DNA from: Tetmemena sp. SeJ-2015
Lineage: Eukaryota; Ciliophora; Spirotrichea; Sporadotrichida; Oxytrichidae
Direction: 5' to 3'
DNA length: 64,000 nt
Assembly: GCA_027382625.1 (NCBI GenBank)
Contig: JAJKFJ010022898.1
Coordinates: 147,576-211,575 of the forward strand
Part shown: positions 12,713 through 26,965 of the stretch, in pieces
Numbering within the stretch: position 1 is the stretch's first letter
How the letters are laid out: each line of letters begins with the position of its first letter
The notes under the pieces: generated by a model
The model's input: the letters and a program-made list of their open reading frames with translations, nothing else
Databases searched by the model: none
What the model was told of the DNA's origin: nothing
Translations under genes and position numbers: made by a program

Positions 12713-13957
12713 ATGTCCTCAATCCCTTCGCTCAATAAAACCCTTGGGGATGAATTGAGAACCTATGAATTCACTTTTAAGAGAAGCTCATAATACGACC
12801 TTGGAACCTTCACAGGCAGATTTTTGCACTTACAGAGATAGACTGACCCTAGAAACTTTTTCCTCTCTAATACCTAACTTGATTAGGCTAAAGAACTTGT
12901 GGCAAAGTATAAAGCTCAAGAGGAAAATCTTCCTGAGGGCACACAATTAAGATTAGCTAAGCAGGAATACCTATCGCTTATAGAATTATTAGGAATGTTA
13001 AATTCAAGCTTTTGAGAGCTAAGACAATTGTTGATAGCGCCGTTTCGAAGGACACTGGTGAAACCATACCAAGAATGATGCGTATGTGTGCTTTTGTACC
13101 AGTCAACATACCCATTCTGTTTGGAATGATTCTTGCCCCACCTACACTTGCCACTACTGTATTTTGGCAATGGTTTAATCAATCTTTTAACGCAGGACTC
13201 AACTATGGAAATAGGAATTCCTCATCCACCTAAACTTAAGCAAAAATTAATTCAGTGTAATTGGAATGATTTATTCTTTATACGATGCAAGATTTGGCCA
13301 AGGGATACTGTGCAGCTGTGGGATCTTCGGTTTCTACTGCTCTACTGCTTAGACACTTATTTAAACCACTTGTTCAGAGAATAGAGAGGTCAGGAGGCTC
13401 GATGTCCTCTAAGATCATAGAAATATCTCTTTAAGCATATCCACTTAATATTTCATTCTTGTGAACGCTCTTGTGGCTTCTATGGCGGGAGGAACGGCAA
13501 GCTTTTTGAATACCTACTTCATGCGGAGGTCTGAGATGAACGCTGGCATCCAATTTTACAGCGATGAGCAGCTCACAAATAAGCTCGGTAGCTCAAAGAT
13601 CTGTGCAAAGAAGGCTATCATGAGCATAAAAATAATGACTAGCATAGAATATCAAGATATTTATCTATCCTTGAAACAGCTTTTTCAAGAGTATTCCTGT
13701 CGATCTCTTGCCTGATGACGCCAGCTTTAATCTTCTACGCAGTTGATAAGATAGGCAGAACTCCTAAGCACCCACTTGTGAAGCTTGGATACGAAACTGC
13801 AATTATCTTATTCGCACTTATGGTCAACTTGCCAGCAAGTATCGCCATGTTTCCAACTACTGGGAGTATTCCAGCAAACGAGGTCGAATAAATAAGTTCA
13901 GATTCGCCTTAGGATTTGGGAGAGGGGGCTAGAGTATTTTATTTTAAGGGACTTTGA
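12713..13957 (+). CDS. Sideroflexin (mitochondrial amino-acid/serine carrier family)
   Basis: Starting at ATG 12713 and reading TAA/TAG as Gln: YDLGTFTGRFLHLQRQTDPR, then AKELVAKYKAQEENLPEGT, then DTGETIPRMMRMCAFVPVNI, PILFGMILAPPTLATTVFWQ and WFNQSFNAGLNYGNRNSS. These are the signature segments of the sideroflexin/tricarboxylate carrier family, including the DTGE loop. Further on are YCAAVGSSVSTALLL, AGGTASFLNTYFMRRSEMN, GSSKICAKKAIMSI, VNLPASIAMFPTTGSIP and the family's C-terminal FYFKGL before TGA 13955-13957. Length is near the usual 320 residues once short IESs are removed (one is likely near 13255-13290, where a TGA must be skipped). Sideroflexins are inner-membrane multi-pass carriers; SFXN1 moves serine into mitochondria. 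Divergent from the PhoD-like gene, with the Merlin element lying just upstream of the start. Confidence 0.92.
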
Positions 13958-14154
13958 AAAAATTTTATCAACGAGAGATATATCAAACCAAGACAACACT
14001 TTATTATTTGAAGATGCTTATATTTTAATTCAGCTAAGTGGATTTGCTTATTCTATAGCGATAGTATACAGTCTAACTTTTTGTACTTAATGAGCACTCT
14101 CTCTCTCGTGTTGACTTTTCTTAGTTTACTGGTAAGATTTGAATTATAAATAAA

Positions 14155-16096
14155 ATGGCAAGTTTATATTCATATGGTGCGAGTGCACTAGGATCACAGT
14201 AATACTTTCAAAACTCACAGCAAATGCTTCCACCTGGCCAAAACTAAATCCTCTACCCGAGTTACTCTCAATCATAGTTTGGTGGTGTGGGATTATATAC
14301 AGGCATGCCCAATTAACCACAGCCTGCACCCTAACCCGATCATTATAAAATAACGATTATTATTTGATCCAGTTCAGTAGTATCAAACCTACAATCCATA
14401 TCTTAATATGGTGCTGCCTACGATGACTCCGCAAAACTAGAATCAACAGCAAATGTATCAACCTAATCAAATGGCATATCCCCAATACTGTAAGCACATC
14501 AATTCTAGAAAACGTTGAACTCTAATCTTTTGTACAGAAAATGGAGCAACTTTTAATCATGTTCACTAGTAGAGCGGATATCTTCCATCTAGTAATCCTT
14601 TCTTTCAGTCTTAAATTCAATTACCTCCTTCAAGTAAGTAAAATTAACTGAGAAGACGAAGTTCTTAAAATTGATTGTTTCAGATTCAGTGGATCAATTT
14701 TTGAAAGGGGTTGTAACTCAAACTGCAGATTCACTTCAAGATAGAAACGCTTTTGAAGACTATCTCCAAAGATTCGAAAAGGAGTAAGCTATTCTTATTC
14801 ATTATAATTTTCAGATACAAGCATAAGAACAGAGACAGACTTAAACACTCTTCTAACTAGAGATCATCGAATGCCACACCCTCCCCACTCAGAAGGTCTT
14901 AGTCAGACACCTTTGAAAGGTCTAGATCGACCTCGCCTATTCCTTATACTTAGTAAATTCCAAACTAAGGTCTTCCTCAAAATATGGCAACAAATTATCA
15001 GTCCCCTTCTTTCAACCTCTAGAACTAAGCTCCTTCCGCAAACTTGAATGCATTCATGCCTTCTCAAAATGAAAAGTAAAGAGCCATGTTTTAGGACCCT
15101 CATATCAACTCTTCCAAAGGCATGCTAATGAATGATAGGAACCGAAATGACCCACTCAATTACAGAGAGATACCTAATCTTCAAGATCAAATCATGCAAC
15201 ATCATTAAAATCGTACATGTAAGTATATATACAAGTTTGATTAAACAGAGCTAACTACAAATGAATGGAGGTTACTCTTAGAGAGGTGTAACCCCAGCTA
15301 GGACATCATAAGCCTTCTAAGAATCTTCAAGCGACCCTATGAGGACTTCTCGCTCACAACTACTATAAGACTATCAAAACAGAGGCCTTGCAATGACTCA
15401 ATCACAGTAAATCTTACCCACTTATCAACAGAAGCATTAGCATTAGTAACAGCAGTATCAATAAAATGGCGTTCCTGGGTAGATGGATTTAATACAGTAA
15501 CTTGGTGGACTTCATGACACAGTTGGGTCTATGTAAAAGTCCCTGGAAAGATATGAGCTCTCGAGTCTTCAAAACTAAAAGCAGTTTCAAAACAGTTAAG
15601 ATAGATCTCGCTCTCCCATGAGAAACCAATTTACAGGTTCTTAATAAGACATCAGACCTTAATCCTAAATGTCTCAAATGAATATGCAGCCTGACATGAA
15701 CTAATCTATATCCTATGAGCAGGCGAAGCAGTTACACAACTCCTATGTTCCCTCAGTATCGGTTTATAAACGTGATGAGCAGCGAATCAAGATGATGCAG
15801 ATTCTTTCTTAACCTCAGCTAAAGACAACACTAAAGTCTTCACAGTACTTGCGTGAGCTCAGAGAATAAAGTCTGAGACAGATTCAGAATTGGGACTATG
15901 TGCAGAAAGATTACGAAGAGAAAACTAGGAAGCAGAGAGAGGAGATGGAAGCAGCCGCTGCTGCCAAGAAGCCAGGTGATAGATCCACAGCAGGCTCAAA
16001 CAGAATTCAAGTTTCTTATGGTAAGACATAAATGCTCTCATTTTTAATTTAGGGTTGAGCGGAGCAGCATCATACTCGAGAATGAATAACTATTGA
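14155..16096 (+). CDS. Gln-rich protein with C-terminal coiled coil, function unknown
   Basis: From ATG 14155 (MASLYSYGASALGSQQYF) the frame reads through many TAA/TAG codons to TGA 16094-16096. Five GT-AG introns fit the frame: 14490-14537, 14634-14683, 14784-14814, 15219-15248 and 16021-16052. One IES (14338-14365, pointer GATC) must also be removed. The N-terminal two thirds are rich in Gln, Asn, Ser and Pro. A charged segment follows intron 3 (KHKNRDRLKHSSNQRSS) with RSQSDTFERSRSTSP, suggesting phosphorylated Ser/Arg stretches. The last 90 residues are heptad-like and charged (WDYVQKDYEEKTRKQREEM then an Ala run). No catalytic domain is recognised; it could be a cytoskeletal or RNP scaffold. 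The gene model is well supported by five consistent introns, the function is not. Confidence 0.75.
14338..14365. other. IES, 28 bp, pointer GATC
   Basis: GATC at 14338-14341 recurs at 14366-14369. Deleting 14338-14365 joins the frames ...QPD and PVQQYQTYNPY of the Gln-rich protein and removes a TGA. Confidence 0.8.
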
Positions 16097-16223
16097 TGAT
16101 TAAGTTGAATTTTTCCAGCAGCTTATAACTTACTGAATTTAAAACGCTGTCGTAATTTAATTATCTATTATTTAAAGTCTATAAATTAAAATTGTAATTA
16201 TAAGAGCAGCAGCTGTTTACAAA

Positions 16224-17716
16224 ATGCCAGAGTTTCACTCCTTCGTCTTTCCGCTTTTGCTCAAGCTGTTCATATCTCTCAACGTAGAAAAATTTCTGGA
16301 CCCTCTCTATGCGATGCAGTGGGATGATTTGGGACTCAGAGCCTTAAAAGGTTTTGCTCTTGACTTGCTTTAGCCAGTGACAACTTACCCGGAGGCGTAT
16401 GGGTGGACTTTGCAATAGCAGATTGAAAATAGAGGATATTTGTTCGAGCAACATAAGATTACCACTGACGATGGCTACATCCTCACGGCTTTCAGAATTC
16501 CTGGGTAAGCGAGTGACAATGAAAGTTTAAAAGATGAGGAGGGGCCTAAGAAACTTCCTATATATATGCAGCATGGGTTGATTGACAGTGGAGGCACTTG
16601 GTTTTTCAATAACAAGGAAACTTCGATTCCCTTTCAGTTGGTGGACAGAGGCCACGAAGTTTGGGTAACTAACAGCAGAGGATCCATTCATTCGAATGAA
16701 CATGTCAATTACACAGACAAGAATCCTAAATTCTGGTAATTCACAGTTGACCAAATGGTAGAGTAAATAGACTAAAATCAATCAATGTTTACTTAAAAGA
16801 GAGTATGACGTGCCAGCTAACTTAAACTACATCTTGAATATAACCAAGACTGATTAGGTGATTTACATGGGCCATTCCTAAGGCACTACTCAGTGGTTTC
16901 TTGCAAATGCTGTTCATCCAAATATTGAAACTTTCATAAACTTCTCAATAATCTCAATTTATATTAGCTCTAAGTTCAGAGCTTTCATAGGTGTTGCACC
17001 TGTGTTATATGTTGGCCACATGACGAGCTTCCTAGCTAGGACTGCTCAAATCTTGGACATCTCAACCTACCTGAGGAAAATATCTGAGAGCGTGCTCTAC
17101 ATTCCTGATATTGGCAGCTTTGGAGGTCCACTTATTCATATAATAAATTTCAATTAGAGTTTATATATAATTTGAATATGCTGCCAAGAACAGTATGGAT
17201 GTTTGTTCAATCAATTGTTGGCTTTGACAAGGAGATCCGCATCGATCTGAGTCAGCTGCCAATGATGTCTTTCAACGATGTGGGTGGTACTTATAAAAAC
17301 GGAAGATTATTTTTTATAGTAACTTCATCTTTGAACATGATTCACTGGAATCAGATGATAGAGGGAGGGGTACCTTAGAAATTTGACTATGGCGATGAAA
17401 GAAAGAACTTGCTCAAGTATAATCAGACTACACCTCCTCCATACCCAGTGGAAAACTTGAAGCAGAAAATTGCTGACATAGACATGCTCTTGCTGTGGGG
17501 CTCAACAGACTCCATGATTAAACGATTATCATAAAATACTGAGAACTAGTTATGATAAACTTGACAGACTTGCATATGCTGCTTTCGATCCTGCCAGAGG
17601 AGAAACTGAAGGTGATAAGGATAGAGGACTATAATCATGTGGACTACATGTGGGCCAAGGACACTCAAAAACTTGTCAACAAACCTATCTTAGAATTCAT
17701 AGATAACCTAAGTTGA
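16224..17716 (+). CDS. Lysosomal acid lipase-like alpha/beta hydrolase
   Basis: From ATG 16224 with a hydrophobic N-terminus (FHSFVFPLLLKLFISL, likely signal or anchor) to TGA 17714-17716. Family landmarks: GYLFEQHKITTDDGYILTAF, IYMQHGLIDSGGTWF (oxyanion region), FQLVDRGHEVWVTNSRGS, YDVPANLNYILN, the nucleophile elbow VIYMGHSQGTTQWF, then APVLYVGHMTSF, SIVGFDKEIRIDLSQLP, MLLLWGSTDSMIN (likely catalytic Asp) and IEDYNHVDYMWAKD (catalytic His). This is the order seen in acid lipases (PF04083 plus an abhydrolase domain), which hydrolyse cholesteryl esters and triglycerides in lysosomes or phagosomes. At least four IESs break the frame (listed separately), and deleting each restores family-typical sequence. 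Length, about 440 residues after removal, is normal. Confidence 0.92.
16760..16799. other. IES, 40 bp, pointer AGAGTA
   Basis: AGAGTA at 16760-16765 recurs at 16800-16805. Deletion gives DQMVEYDVPANLNYIL in the lipase, a family-typical segment. Confidence 0.85.
17146..17168. other. IES, 23 bp, pointer AATTT
   Basis: AATTT at 17146-17150 recurs at 17169-17173; deletion restores the lipase frame into NMLPRTVWMF. The exact pointer is less certain in this AT-rich stretch. Confidence 0.6.
17289..17321. other. IES, 33 bp, pointer ACTT
   Basis: ACTT at 17289-17292 recurs at 17322-17325; deletion gives GGTSSLNMIHW, matching the lipase family segment before the conserved His-Trp. Confidence 0.8.
17514..17551. 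other. IES, 38 bp, pointer ATGAT
   Basis: ATGAT at 17514-17518 recurs at 17552-17556; deletion joins GSTDSMI to NLTDLHMLL in the lipase and removes two TGA codons. Confidence 0.85.
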
Positions 17717-18020
17717 CTCTCAAAGCAAGCTATGAACATTTCATCACTAATTATTCATACCCGAATATTCTCCTTGCATTTACTTTGTGTAGCATTATTT
17801 AGGCCTTTAAAATATTTTTTTAGGAAGTTAAAAATAGACCAGTTGCACTGCTTAATTGTATATGTATATATATTGAAGTTGATGTTGATAAACGACAGAT
17901 TTACTCCACCTCTGTCTATATTAAGTTCGTGTCTAGCCCTTCAAGGTTCGATCTTGATCAGATTCTCTGAGGGAGATGCTGGACGCTAAGTTCCATTTAA
18001 TTAAAATGAACTACTATAAC
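17717..18020. other. Intergenic region between convergent lipase and DUF1295 genes
   Basis: AT-rich, with a standard-code ORF of 85 residues that has no recognisable similarity; probably noncoding 3' flank. Confidence 0.5.
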
Positions 18021-19048
18021 TCATAATTATTGAATTCCCTGTAGTATCTTGTCCTTGTCTGCTTGAGAAACATTCCTCACGAACCAGGGAACGAAGATGT
18101 TTGTCTCCTTCATGTAGATTTAGAAGTCAGGTCTATTCTTGTACTTCTCTTCTAGTAGAGGCACTCCTGATACGAACCTCAGTAGGAATGAAAAATCTAT
18201 AGGGATATAAATGGTCAAGTGGAATGTGATGAAGAGGGGTGCGAAGATGGTGATCCAGCCATATTCCACAGAGCAAGCAATTAGGAAAATACCCCACCAG
18301 AGAGTGGCCTCGCCAAAGTAGTTGGGGTGGCGAGAGTATCTCCAGAGACCCACCTTGATCTTATATTACAAGAGAAGAGACGTGAAAGATAATGATGAGC
18401 TTGCCTCTGTTAGAGGGGTCTGCTCTGAAGTCTTTCATTTGCTTGTCTGCGACTAGTTCAAACACCCATCCGAACAACCAAACTGCTGCACCCACTGCGT
18501 CGAGGGCGAAGAACTCATCTCCACTCCAGATGCTCACGAACAAAGCTGAAGCTCCGACAATCATCAATTCCAATATCACACCATAACTTTATTCATCTTT
18601 CTTTAAATTGATTGATGAATGAGTGAGAAGAGTGCCTGCATCATGAATACGAAGGTAAATGCTGCGAAGTAGTAGAAAGGCTTTGCCTTTCGCTTCCCAT
18701 CCCTTGCGCATATCTTAGTACCTAAAGTCTTCTTTGCCGGGATGCCTCAATGCGATGTAGATGGCCAGGCGTAGTCCCCAAATTGCGACCAGAGAAAATG
18801 TCAGGATCGTCCTTTCATTCCAATTTCCTTTGCGGCACAAAATAATCAGGTTGGGAACTATGAAGATCAATCCCCATGCGGTATCTCAAATATTTTAAGA
18901 TGTTAGTTTATTAATCATCTTTATATTTATCTATGATTGAGTTGTCTTTCTTGAGCTATGCGATCACAAATAGGAGGATGTTTGCACCGAACACGGCTAT
19001 AATCGGAGGCCAAAAGTCCAAAGGGCTCACGTCAATCAATAATTACAT
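18021..19048 (-). CDS. DUF1295 membrane protein (steroid 5-alpha-reductase-like)
   Basis: Minus strand, ATG at 19046-19048 to TGA at 18021-18023. The conserved family core is clear: [20 protein letters not shown] near 18330, preceded by [11 protein letters not shown] and followed by [17 protein letters not shown] and [12 protein letters not shown]. Upstream are several hydrophobic helices ([45 protein letters not shown]). DUF1295 proteins are polytopic ER or mitochondrial membrane enzymes related to 3-oxo-5-alpha-steroid dehydrogenases; the substrate cannot be told. Two IESs with clear pointers are listed. The segment reading KGW to [15 protein letters not shown] needs a 1-nt correction around 18695, so the sequence there is either erroneous or recoded. 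Length of about 290 residues is typical. Confidence 0.88.
18186..18221. other. IES, 36 bp, pointer GAATG (plus strand)
   Basis: GAATG at 18186-18190 and 18222-18226; deletion gives [19 protein letters not shown], the family-typical segment. Confidence 0.85.
18882..18927. other. IES, 46 bp, pointer TATCT (plus strand)
   Basis: TATCT at 18882-18886 and 18928-18932; deletion joins KKDNSIID to TAWGLIFIV in the DUF1295 protein. Confidence 0.85.
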
Positions 19049-19330
19049 AAACTTTAATCCTAAATATAGAGTATGTGTGATAGTGAATGACAGGTGTAAC
19101 CATTTATATTAAATTGGTAGTTGGTCTGGTAAGTGTCGATTTGATTTAATTGAATTTAAACGCCTAGCTTAATTTAGGCTTTTATACACTAATTTATTCA
19201 CAAAGACAAGAATTTCCTATTCCTTAGGTACTTTATTTATAGATTGCCTTTTCAGGGTAGTGATAATGAATATCTATATTCAATCTTAATGAAGCCGTGT
19301 AGTTTTGATTCACTATTTGAATATATGATG
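19049..19330. other. Intergenic region, no gene seen
   Basis: AT-rich flank between the DUF1295 start and the first recognisable MOT1 ATPase-half coding sequence. A short imperfect inverted repeat lies near 19160-19185 (CGCCTAGCTTAATTTAGGC). Confidence 0.4.
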
Positions 19331-19399
19331 ATATAAGCTTATTTAATACTCAAGGAGAATTTATGGAGATGATAAGTAGGTAACTCTCATCCTGGCGCA

Positions 19400-21902
<2,503 letters not shown>

Positions 21903-22096
21903 TGTATAGTTAACAGCAACCGTAGATAGAAGACAAGCTCATAAGCAACTTGGACGAGATATGGAAAGGAAACTTTGAAGAAATGTGAACAAACCACCCT
22001 CTCTTCACGAAACCACACATCATATAACCATTAGAATCATTTTCTTAATTGTTGAACTTAAATTTCTTGACTTAAACTCTTATTTTATTCCATCTC

Positions 22097-25000
22097 TCAA
22101 TTTTATATAAAGTTTAGAAAATTCGAAAAAGTTTTAAAATTAAATTCATACTCTTTTACCTTGAATGACTTGTGCTTTGATCTAGTCCCATAAGAAATCT
22201 TAAGGTCCCTTTCTTTGACTTAGGGAAAAACTGTTGTCTCGTCTTTAGATTCATCTTCTATCTTTATGTGCAGGAGATCTTGACGGAAGCCTCTAGCTAT
22301 TCCAATATCAAAATTTGGTCTTGACTTTTACTCATTTACAAAAGTGAGTGAGTCCAAAAGCTAGTGCTGTAGTTGCTGTGGATAATTTCGAGTCACATTT
22401 GAATTTACAAAACCACTTTCGTCTTAAAAATCTTTTTTCTCTTTCTGAAGTATCCTAAAAGATGCATCACCATCTCCATCATCATTTCTTTCCTAGTTGA
22501 GTGAGTCTGTGATTCCCCTCTTTATATCGGAGAACTGAGAGCCTCTCCCGCTTTTAAAATTGTAAGTGTTTACCTTACTTGCTTGGTTTCTACTCTTTAA
22601 GAAGCCCATTCCATTCTATCTTCTCTCCTATTTATTTTTAGATGAGTCTCGATACTCATTTGACTGTAATAATCCTGGTAGTTAAAATTTTCCTTTTAAA
22701 ATTGTGGAGTTTCCTTCGTAACTCTCCTCACCTTTTTATAAGCTTGAATCTCTTATTTATTGCAAGATGAGCTTATTTCTATGAGGAAAGTGATCTTTAC
22801 TGATATTCATAGAGCCTGAGAAAATGTCGTCCAAAACTCCTTGCCTGTCTTGAGTAAGATCTTAACCTTTTCTCAAAGTGCTAATGGGCTTTTGATTAGT
22901 ACGCTTACTTGATAGCGCTTTGATCTTGCTATCAGTCAAGTATCTTCTTTCTATATAGTCCAGGTTTTGAACGATCTTACTATACTGCTCTTATTCTTAA
23001 GAGGGAAGCCCCTTTTCTTAATCAAAGGAGTTAATTGTTCAAGACAGCTGGCTTAGAAAGTGTCTTAGCGTAATTTAAGGGCTGGGTCTTTAAATTGATA
23101 AGATAGTGATCTGGTTATCTCCTTGGCTGAAGTGTTTTCACAAGCTCAGATCCTTAATGCTCAAGGATAGGTTTATTCTTCTTCATGGGTGTTATGAATT
23201 AAGCATCTTATACTATAGCAATAAGAATATGAGTGATTTATAAGTTGCATCGTGCCTCACTCTCTGCACTGACTTGTACCTAACCTGGCTCTCTACTGCT
23301 ACTACTCCTACTCTTTCTCAAACTTATCTTGTAACTGTTAAATGATAATACTGGCTAAGAAATCATGAGATGAATGTTTCTTATAGAAGTCAGCTAACTT
23401 GCTCTTTTAATGCAATTTTATCATGAGGTCTTATACTTGGAACTAGAACTTTATCAGCTCACTCTACTTCTCATTGCTGAATGTCTAGTCAGCAAGCAAA
23501 ACTTTTCCATCTTTAAGAAGAAGAGGAGAAGGCTTTTCAGGAGTCTCTAAAAATTTGTTCTGTAAAAAGGAGGGCATTTAATTTTTCTCATTCTTCAGTA
23601 ACTATCTTACAGTTGTGGTCTCTCAAATAGGCTTTATTTATTATTGGATTAGCATTGGCTATCTTTCTCTTTTGTTAAAAGTTTCGCTAAGTTCATTATA
23701 AGTAGAATCAATAAGCAAAAAATAAAAGGAGTTGAATTAAAAAAATCAAGTGTATTCTTGGTTTGGTGTATAAATGGAGTAGCCTTTTTACAACTTTGCC
23801 TTCAGTTTCTACAAATTTTAATCTGAGAAGTAATTGAACTTTGCATTGCTTTCTCCTTTATCTTGAGGATAGATTTTTGCTTGGGGGTGCAATTTGAAAT
23901 TGTGGCTCTCTTTCAGAATATTAAAAGCTTTGGATATGAGATTGGAAATGAGAGTTTTTAAGGCTAAGATCTCGCTTTAATCCGAGTGGCTACCCCACTT
24001 TATTCCTTAAAAAAAATCAAACTATTAAAAAAAACCCTTTTTGACACGGATCAGATTAATTCTTATTAAGTCTTCAACCTTCTCGCTAAATTAAAATAAG
24101 CTAAGTTCTTTCAAATTCTAATTCAAAATCTTCACTTCTTAAGCTTTTTAGTTGTCTTGATGCTAATTTAGTAAGTTCTGTGGTAGCCTTGTATTCTCTA
24201 TTTTTCTAAATCTATTTGGCTTTACTATTTAAGTATGATTGGGATTGTTCGTTTTTTTAGGAATTTATTTTAGCTAAATTTTGGCTTTTTTCTATGAGCT
24301 CTCTTATCTCACTGACAAAGGATTTGAAAGTTCTTAATTTTTGTGGATTCCCTATTCATTCTAATTATAATCATCACCTTCAAATAAGCTTATTCTTTAG
24401 GCTGAGAGTGTAAAAAGTCGTCTGCACTTATTTCCCATTCGTAGGTTTATCTGCGACAACTTTTAAAACTACTTCTTAATTCACTATTATTAAGAGGATT
24501 CGATGTTGCCTAACCTTTCAATTTATGAGTCCTCTTATTCTAATTAGCCATATTAAAAATGAAAATAAGAGAGTAGTACTTCATTTATTATGAATATTCT
24601 TCTTGGATTTCTTTTTGGATTTATTGCAAAGCCTCCATCTACAGCAGCTTTAATCTCTCCTTCCTATTTTTAAACTCCTCTCCATTTAAATCCGCCAGTT
24701 CCTAGATATTCTCTCCCGTGCTTGAATCAATAAAGAAAAGATCTATGATTAGTGAATGAATGAGCCTGGTCGAAGTTATAAGCGGATGGATCTGTGGACT
24801 TGAGAGGAGTGCTCTCTATTACTGAGCTCTGCTTATTAATTTGCTAAAGCTAATCTATTTTTTTAGTGACTGGCGCTTCCTCTTCAGTTCTGACTCTAGA
24901 GCCTGAATCATCAGAGATCCTGATGGAACCCTCTCCTTCCTATTTTCTCTCTTCTTTCAATTTCAGCATCTTCACATTAAACTGAACTTTGTCCCTTTGC

Positions 25001-25185
25001 CTCACTGCTTTTTTCTAATCTAACTTTATCTCCAAGATCTCGGAATTTTAATTTCCTGCAAACTCCTTCTCCAAATTTAAGTTCCTTTCTTTTGCGTCCA
25101 TTGATTTTTATTTTAGTTCTATCAACTCATCAAGCAAGAATTGTCTCTTTCTATTATGAGAGTGAGCGAGTAAAGCCAAATCTAT
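22097..25185 (-). CDS. Charged, Gln/Ser-rich protein with coiled-coil N-terminus, unknown
   Basis: Minus-strand reading with TAA/TAG as Gln is open for long distances. The N-terminal part near 25180-24750 is helical and charged (QFLLDELIELKQKSMDAKER, KLDQKKAVRQRDKVQFNVK). The C-terminal 300 residues (22980-22097) form one uninterrupted frame: YIERRYLTDSKIKALSSKRT, GVLDDIFSGSMNISKDHFPH, GFLKSRNQASK, RGSQFSDIKRGITDSLNQER, ending near TGA 22097-22099. The middle (23000-24750) changes frame several times and certainly contains IESs. No catalytic domain is recognised. It is divergent from the Rab GGTase gene and shares its upstream region; the first coding segment is not identified. It could be more than one gene. 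Confidence 0.55.
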
Positions 25186-25208
25186 AAATTAAAGAGATAT
25201 TCTAAAAG

Positions 25209-26566
25209 ATGCTTCACGGAAGGAAAAAGCAAGCCAAGCAGGAACTCACCCAGAGTAGAAGACTGAGCTAGAGTAAAAACTGTAAAAGATTACCACTATA
25301 AATAAGACGCTGCTCAAGAAGAGAGCAAATAAGGATTATGACAGAGCTAGTTTAGAATAGACTGAGAAGTTCTCCGTCCTTTCTCTAACTAAAATTGTAA
25401 CTATAACTATCATTGTGTATTATTCTTTCTCCTGATTTTCAGACTCTGTGGAATTACAGAAGAGAGATAATTCAACACATTTTTACGACTGAGTACGCAG
25501 CTCACTCTATGGAAAACCTCAAGGCCAAGTTAAAATAAAAATGATAAATGTTTTATCAGTATTGCTTATTTGAAAGTACGAATTTGTGTTCAAAGAACTG
25601 GAGTTCCTCGTAAAGAGCATCATGAAGAGTCCTAAGTCCTACACTCTCTGGTACCACAGACAGTGGATTATAGAGAAAGGGCTCTCCTTTGAGAAAGATA
25701 TGCTTCTAGCTCAGCTTCTCCAATCCAAAAAATCTGACTAGGATAATTCAAAATTTCATTTTCTCCCTCTCAGTAGATTTTAAAGTAGTTATGATGAATA
25801 ATGTTGAGGAAATTAAGTCAGAATCTGAACAAGAAATCAAGGAGTGGTAGAAATCAAGGACCCTTCATAAGCAACTTAAGTTAAATAAGTATCAGTAGAG
25901 GAAGCAACTAAGATGACTAAGTCTAAGATCTTGGAGTATGAGTTGAAGCTGTGCGATAAGATGCTGATGATGGACGAGCGCAACTTCCATTGCTGGAACT
26001 ACAGACTCCTCACCAGTTTACTCTACTTGAAAGAAATTGAAGAAAGATTAGCACAGATCAAGGATGAAAATCTTACAGAGTAGGTTAAGATACAGTTCCT
26101 TACCCAGGAATGCTAAATGGCTGAGGGTCTTATCAAGAAGAACTTAAAAATGGGTGGGAAGATATATATTGATCTATAATTTAACTTCTCTAACTTCTCA
26201 GCATGGCACTATAGAAGCAAGCTGATGCCCATCCTATACAAGAAAGAGAGAGCTGAGATCAAATCACCATACTTAGTTCCCTTTGAGAAGATTAAGGAGG
26301 ATCTTGCGTTGCTGAAGCATGCTTTCTTCACAGACCCTAAGGATCAAAGTCCTTGGAACTATCATGAGTGGCTCATATCTTTGATAACGCCAAAAATATT
26401 CATAGCTTCTTTGTCAAGTTTTTAGTAGAGAGATTGCGAAGTTAATCATAAATTATTCTTAAATATGGTCGTAGATTAGATTTTGTAAGTTTATCTAAAT
26501 GCTTTCCAGCCTCATTACTCAATATGTTAAACACTTCTGTCTAATGAAAACACTCTATTTGAATGA
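25209..26566 (+). CDS. Rab geranylgeranyltransferase alpha subunit
   Basis: ATG 25209 (MLHGRKKQAKQELTQSRRL, compare MHGR- starts of the family) to TGA 26564-26566. Prenyltransferase alpha repeats are visible: SPDFQTLWNYRREIIQHIF, SPKSYTLWYHRQWIIEKG, DERNFHCWNYRLLTSLL, NFSAWHYRSKLMPILYKK and DPKDQSPWNYHEWLISLI. The -AFFTDPKDQSPW- segment is close to animal RABGGTA. The subunit scaffolds the Rab GGTase heterodimer that adds geranylgeranyl groups to the C-terminal cysteines of Rab GTPases in the cytosol. Three IESs with clear pointers (17, 46 and 47 bp) are listed; another is likely around 25740-25920, where the frame shifts between the third and fourth blocks. The protein, about 400 residues, lacks the animal Ig-like and LRR domains. 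Confidence 0.92.
25262..25278. other. IES, 17 bp, pointer ACTG
   Basis: ACTG at 25262-25265 and 25279-25282; deletion joins TQSRRL to QKITTINKTLLKK in frame. Exceptionally short. Confidence 0.7.
25379..25424. other. IES, 46 bp, pointer CTTTCTC
   Basis: CTTTCTC at 25379-25385 and 25425-25431; deletion gives FSVLSPDFQTLWNYRREI. It ends in a TTTTCAG-like context and could be mistaken for an intron. Confidence 0.85.
25527..25573. other. IES, 47 bp, pointer AAGT
   Basis: AAGT at 25527-25530 and 25574-25577; deletion gives NLKAKYEFVFKELEFL in Rab GGTase alpha. Confidence 0.8.
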
Positions 26567-26965
26567 GATAATTCTCGTTTTCATGATATATTTTGGGGAT
26601 TAAACGCTTTTTCATTAGAAACGTAGCATATGTGGGTCTCGCATACCAGACTTATAAAACTCTTTTGTAAGTGAAAGAGATGGAAGTAAAGAGCAAGGGC
26701 GTACTCAACAGACAAGTCAAAGAGGAGATCAAGAGAACAGAAGAGTAAACTATTCGCGTACTCATGAAATGGTAAGTCCAAACACAAAAATTCTTCTCTA
26801 AATAAATTACGATGATACTTTAAAACTCTCTTCATAATCATAAAATTGCAAGAGAGTGAGGGAATAATCTTTTTCTTCTACGTCACTCTCTTAATATTCG
26901 TCGACTAGATTTTTTTCTAACTTTTGAATAGGATAACAGCAATTCTTTTTTTGAAATTCTTCTGG
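26567..26965. other. Intergenic region with a possible small ORF
   Basis: An ATG at 26680 opens MEVKSKGVLNRQVKEEIKRT and runs about 60 codons to a TGA near 26863; it may be an early coding segment of the next gene or chance. The rest is AT-rich without recognisable content. Confidence 0.35.

Noticed and set aside
25379..25450. Spliceosomal intron ending TTTTCAG in Rab GGTase alpha
   Set aside because: Splicing at that AG breaks the conserved PDFQTLWNYRRE segment, while deletion between the CTTTCTC repeats restores it; IES preferred.
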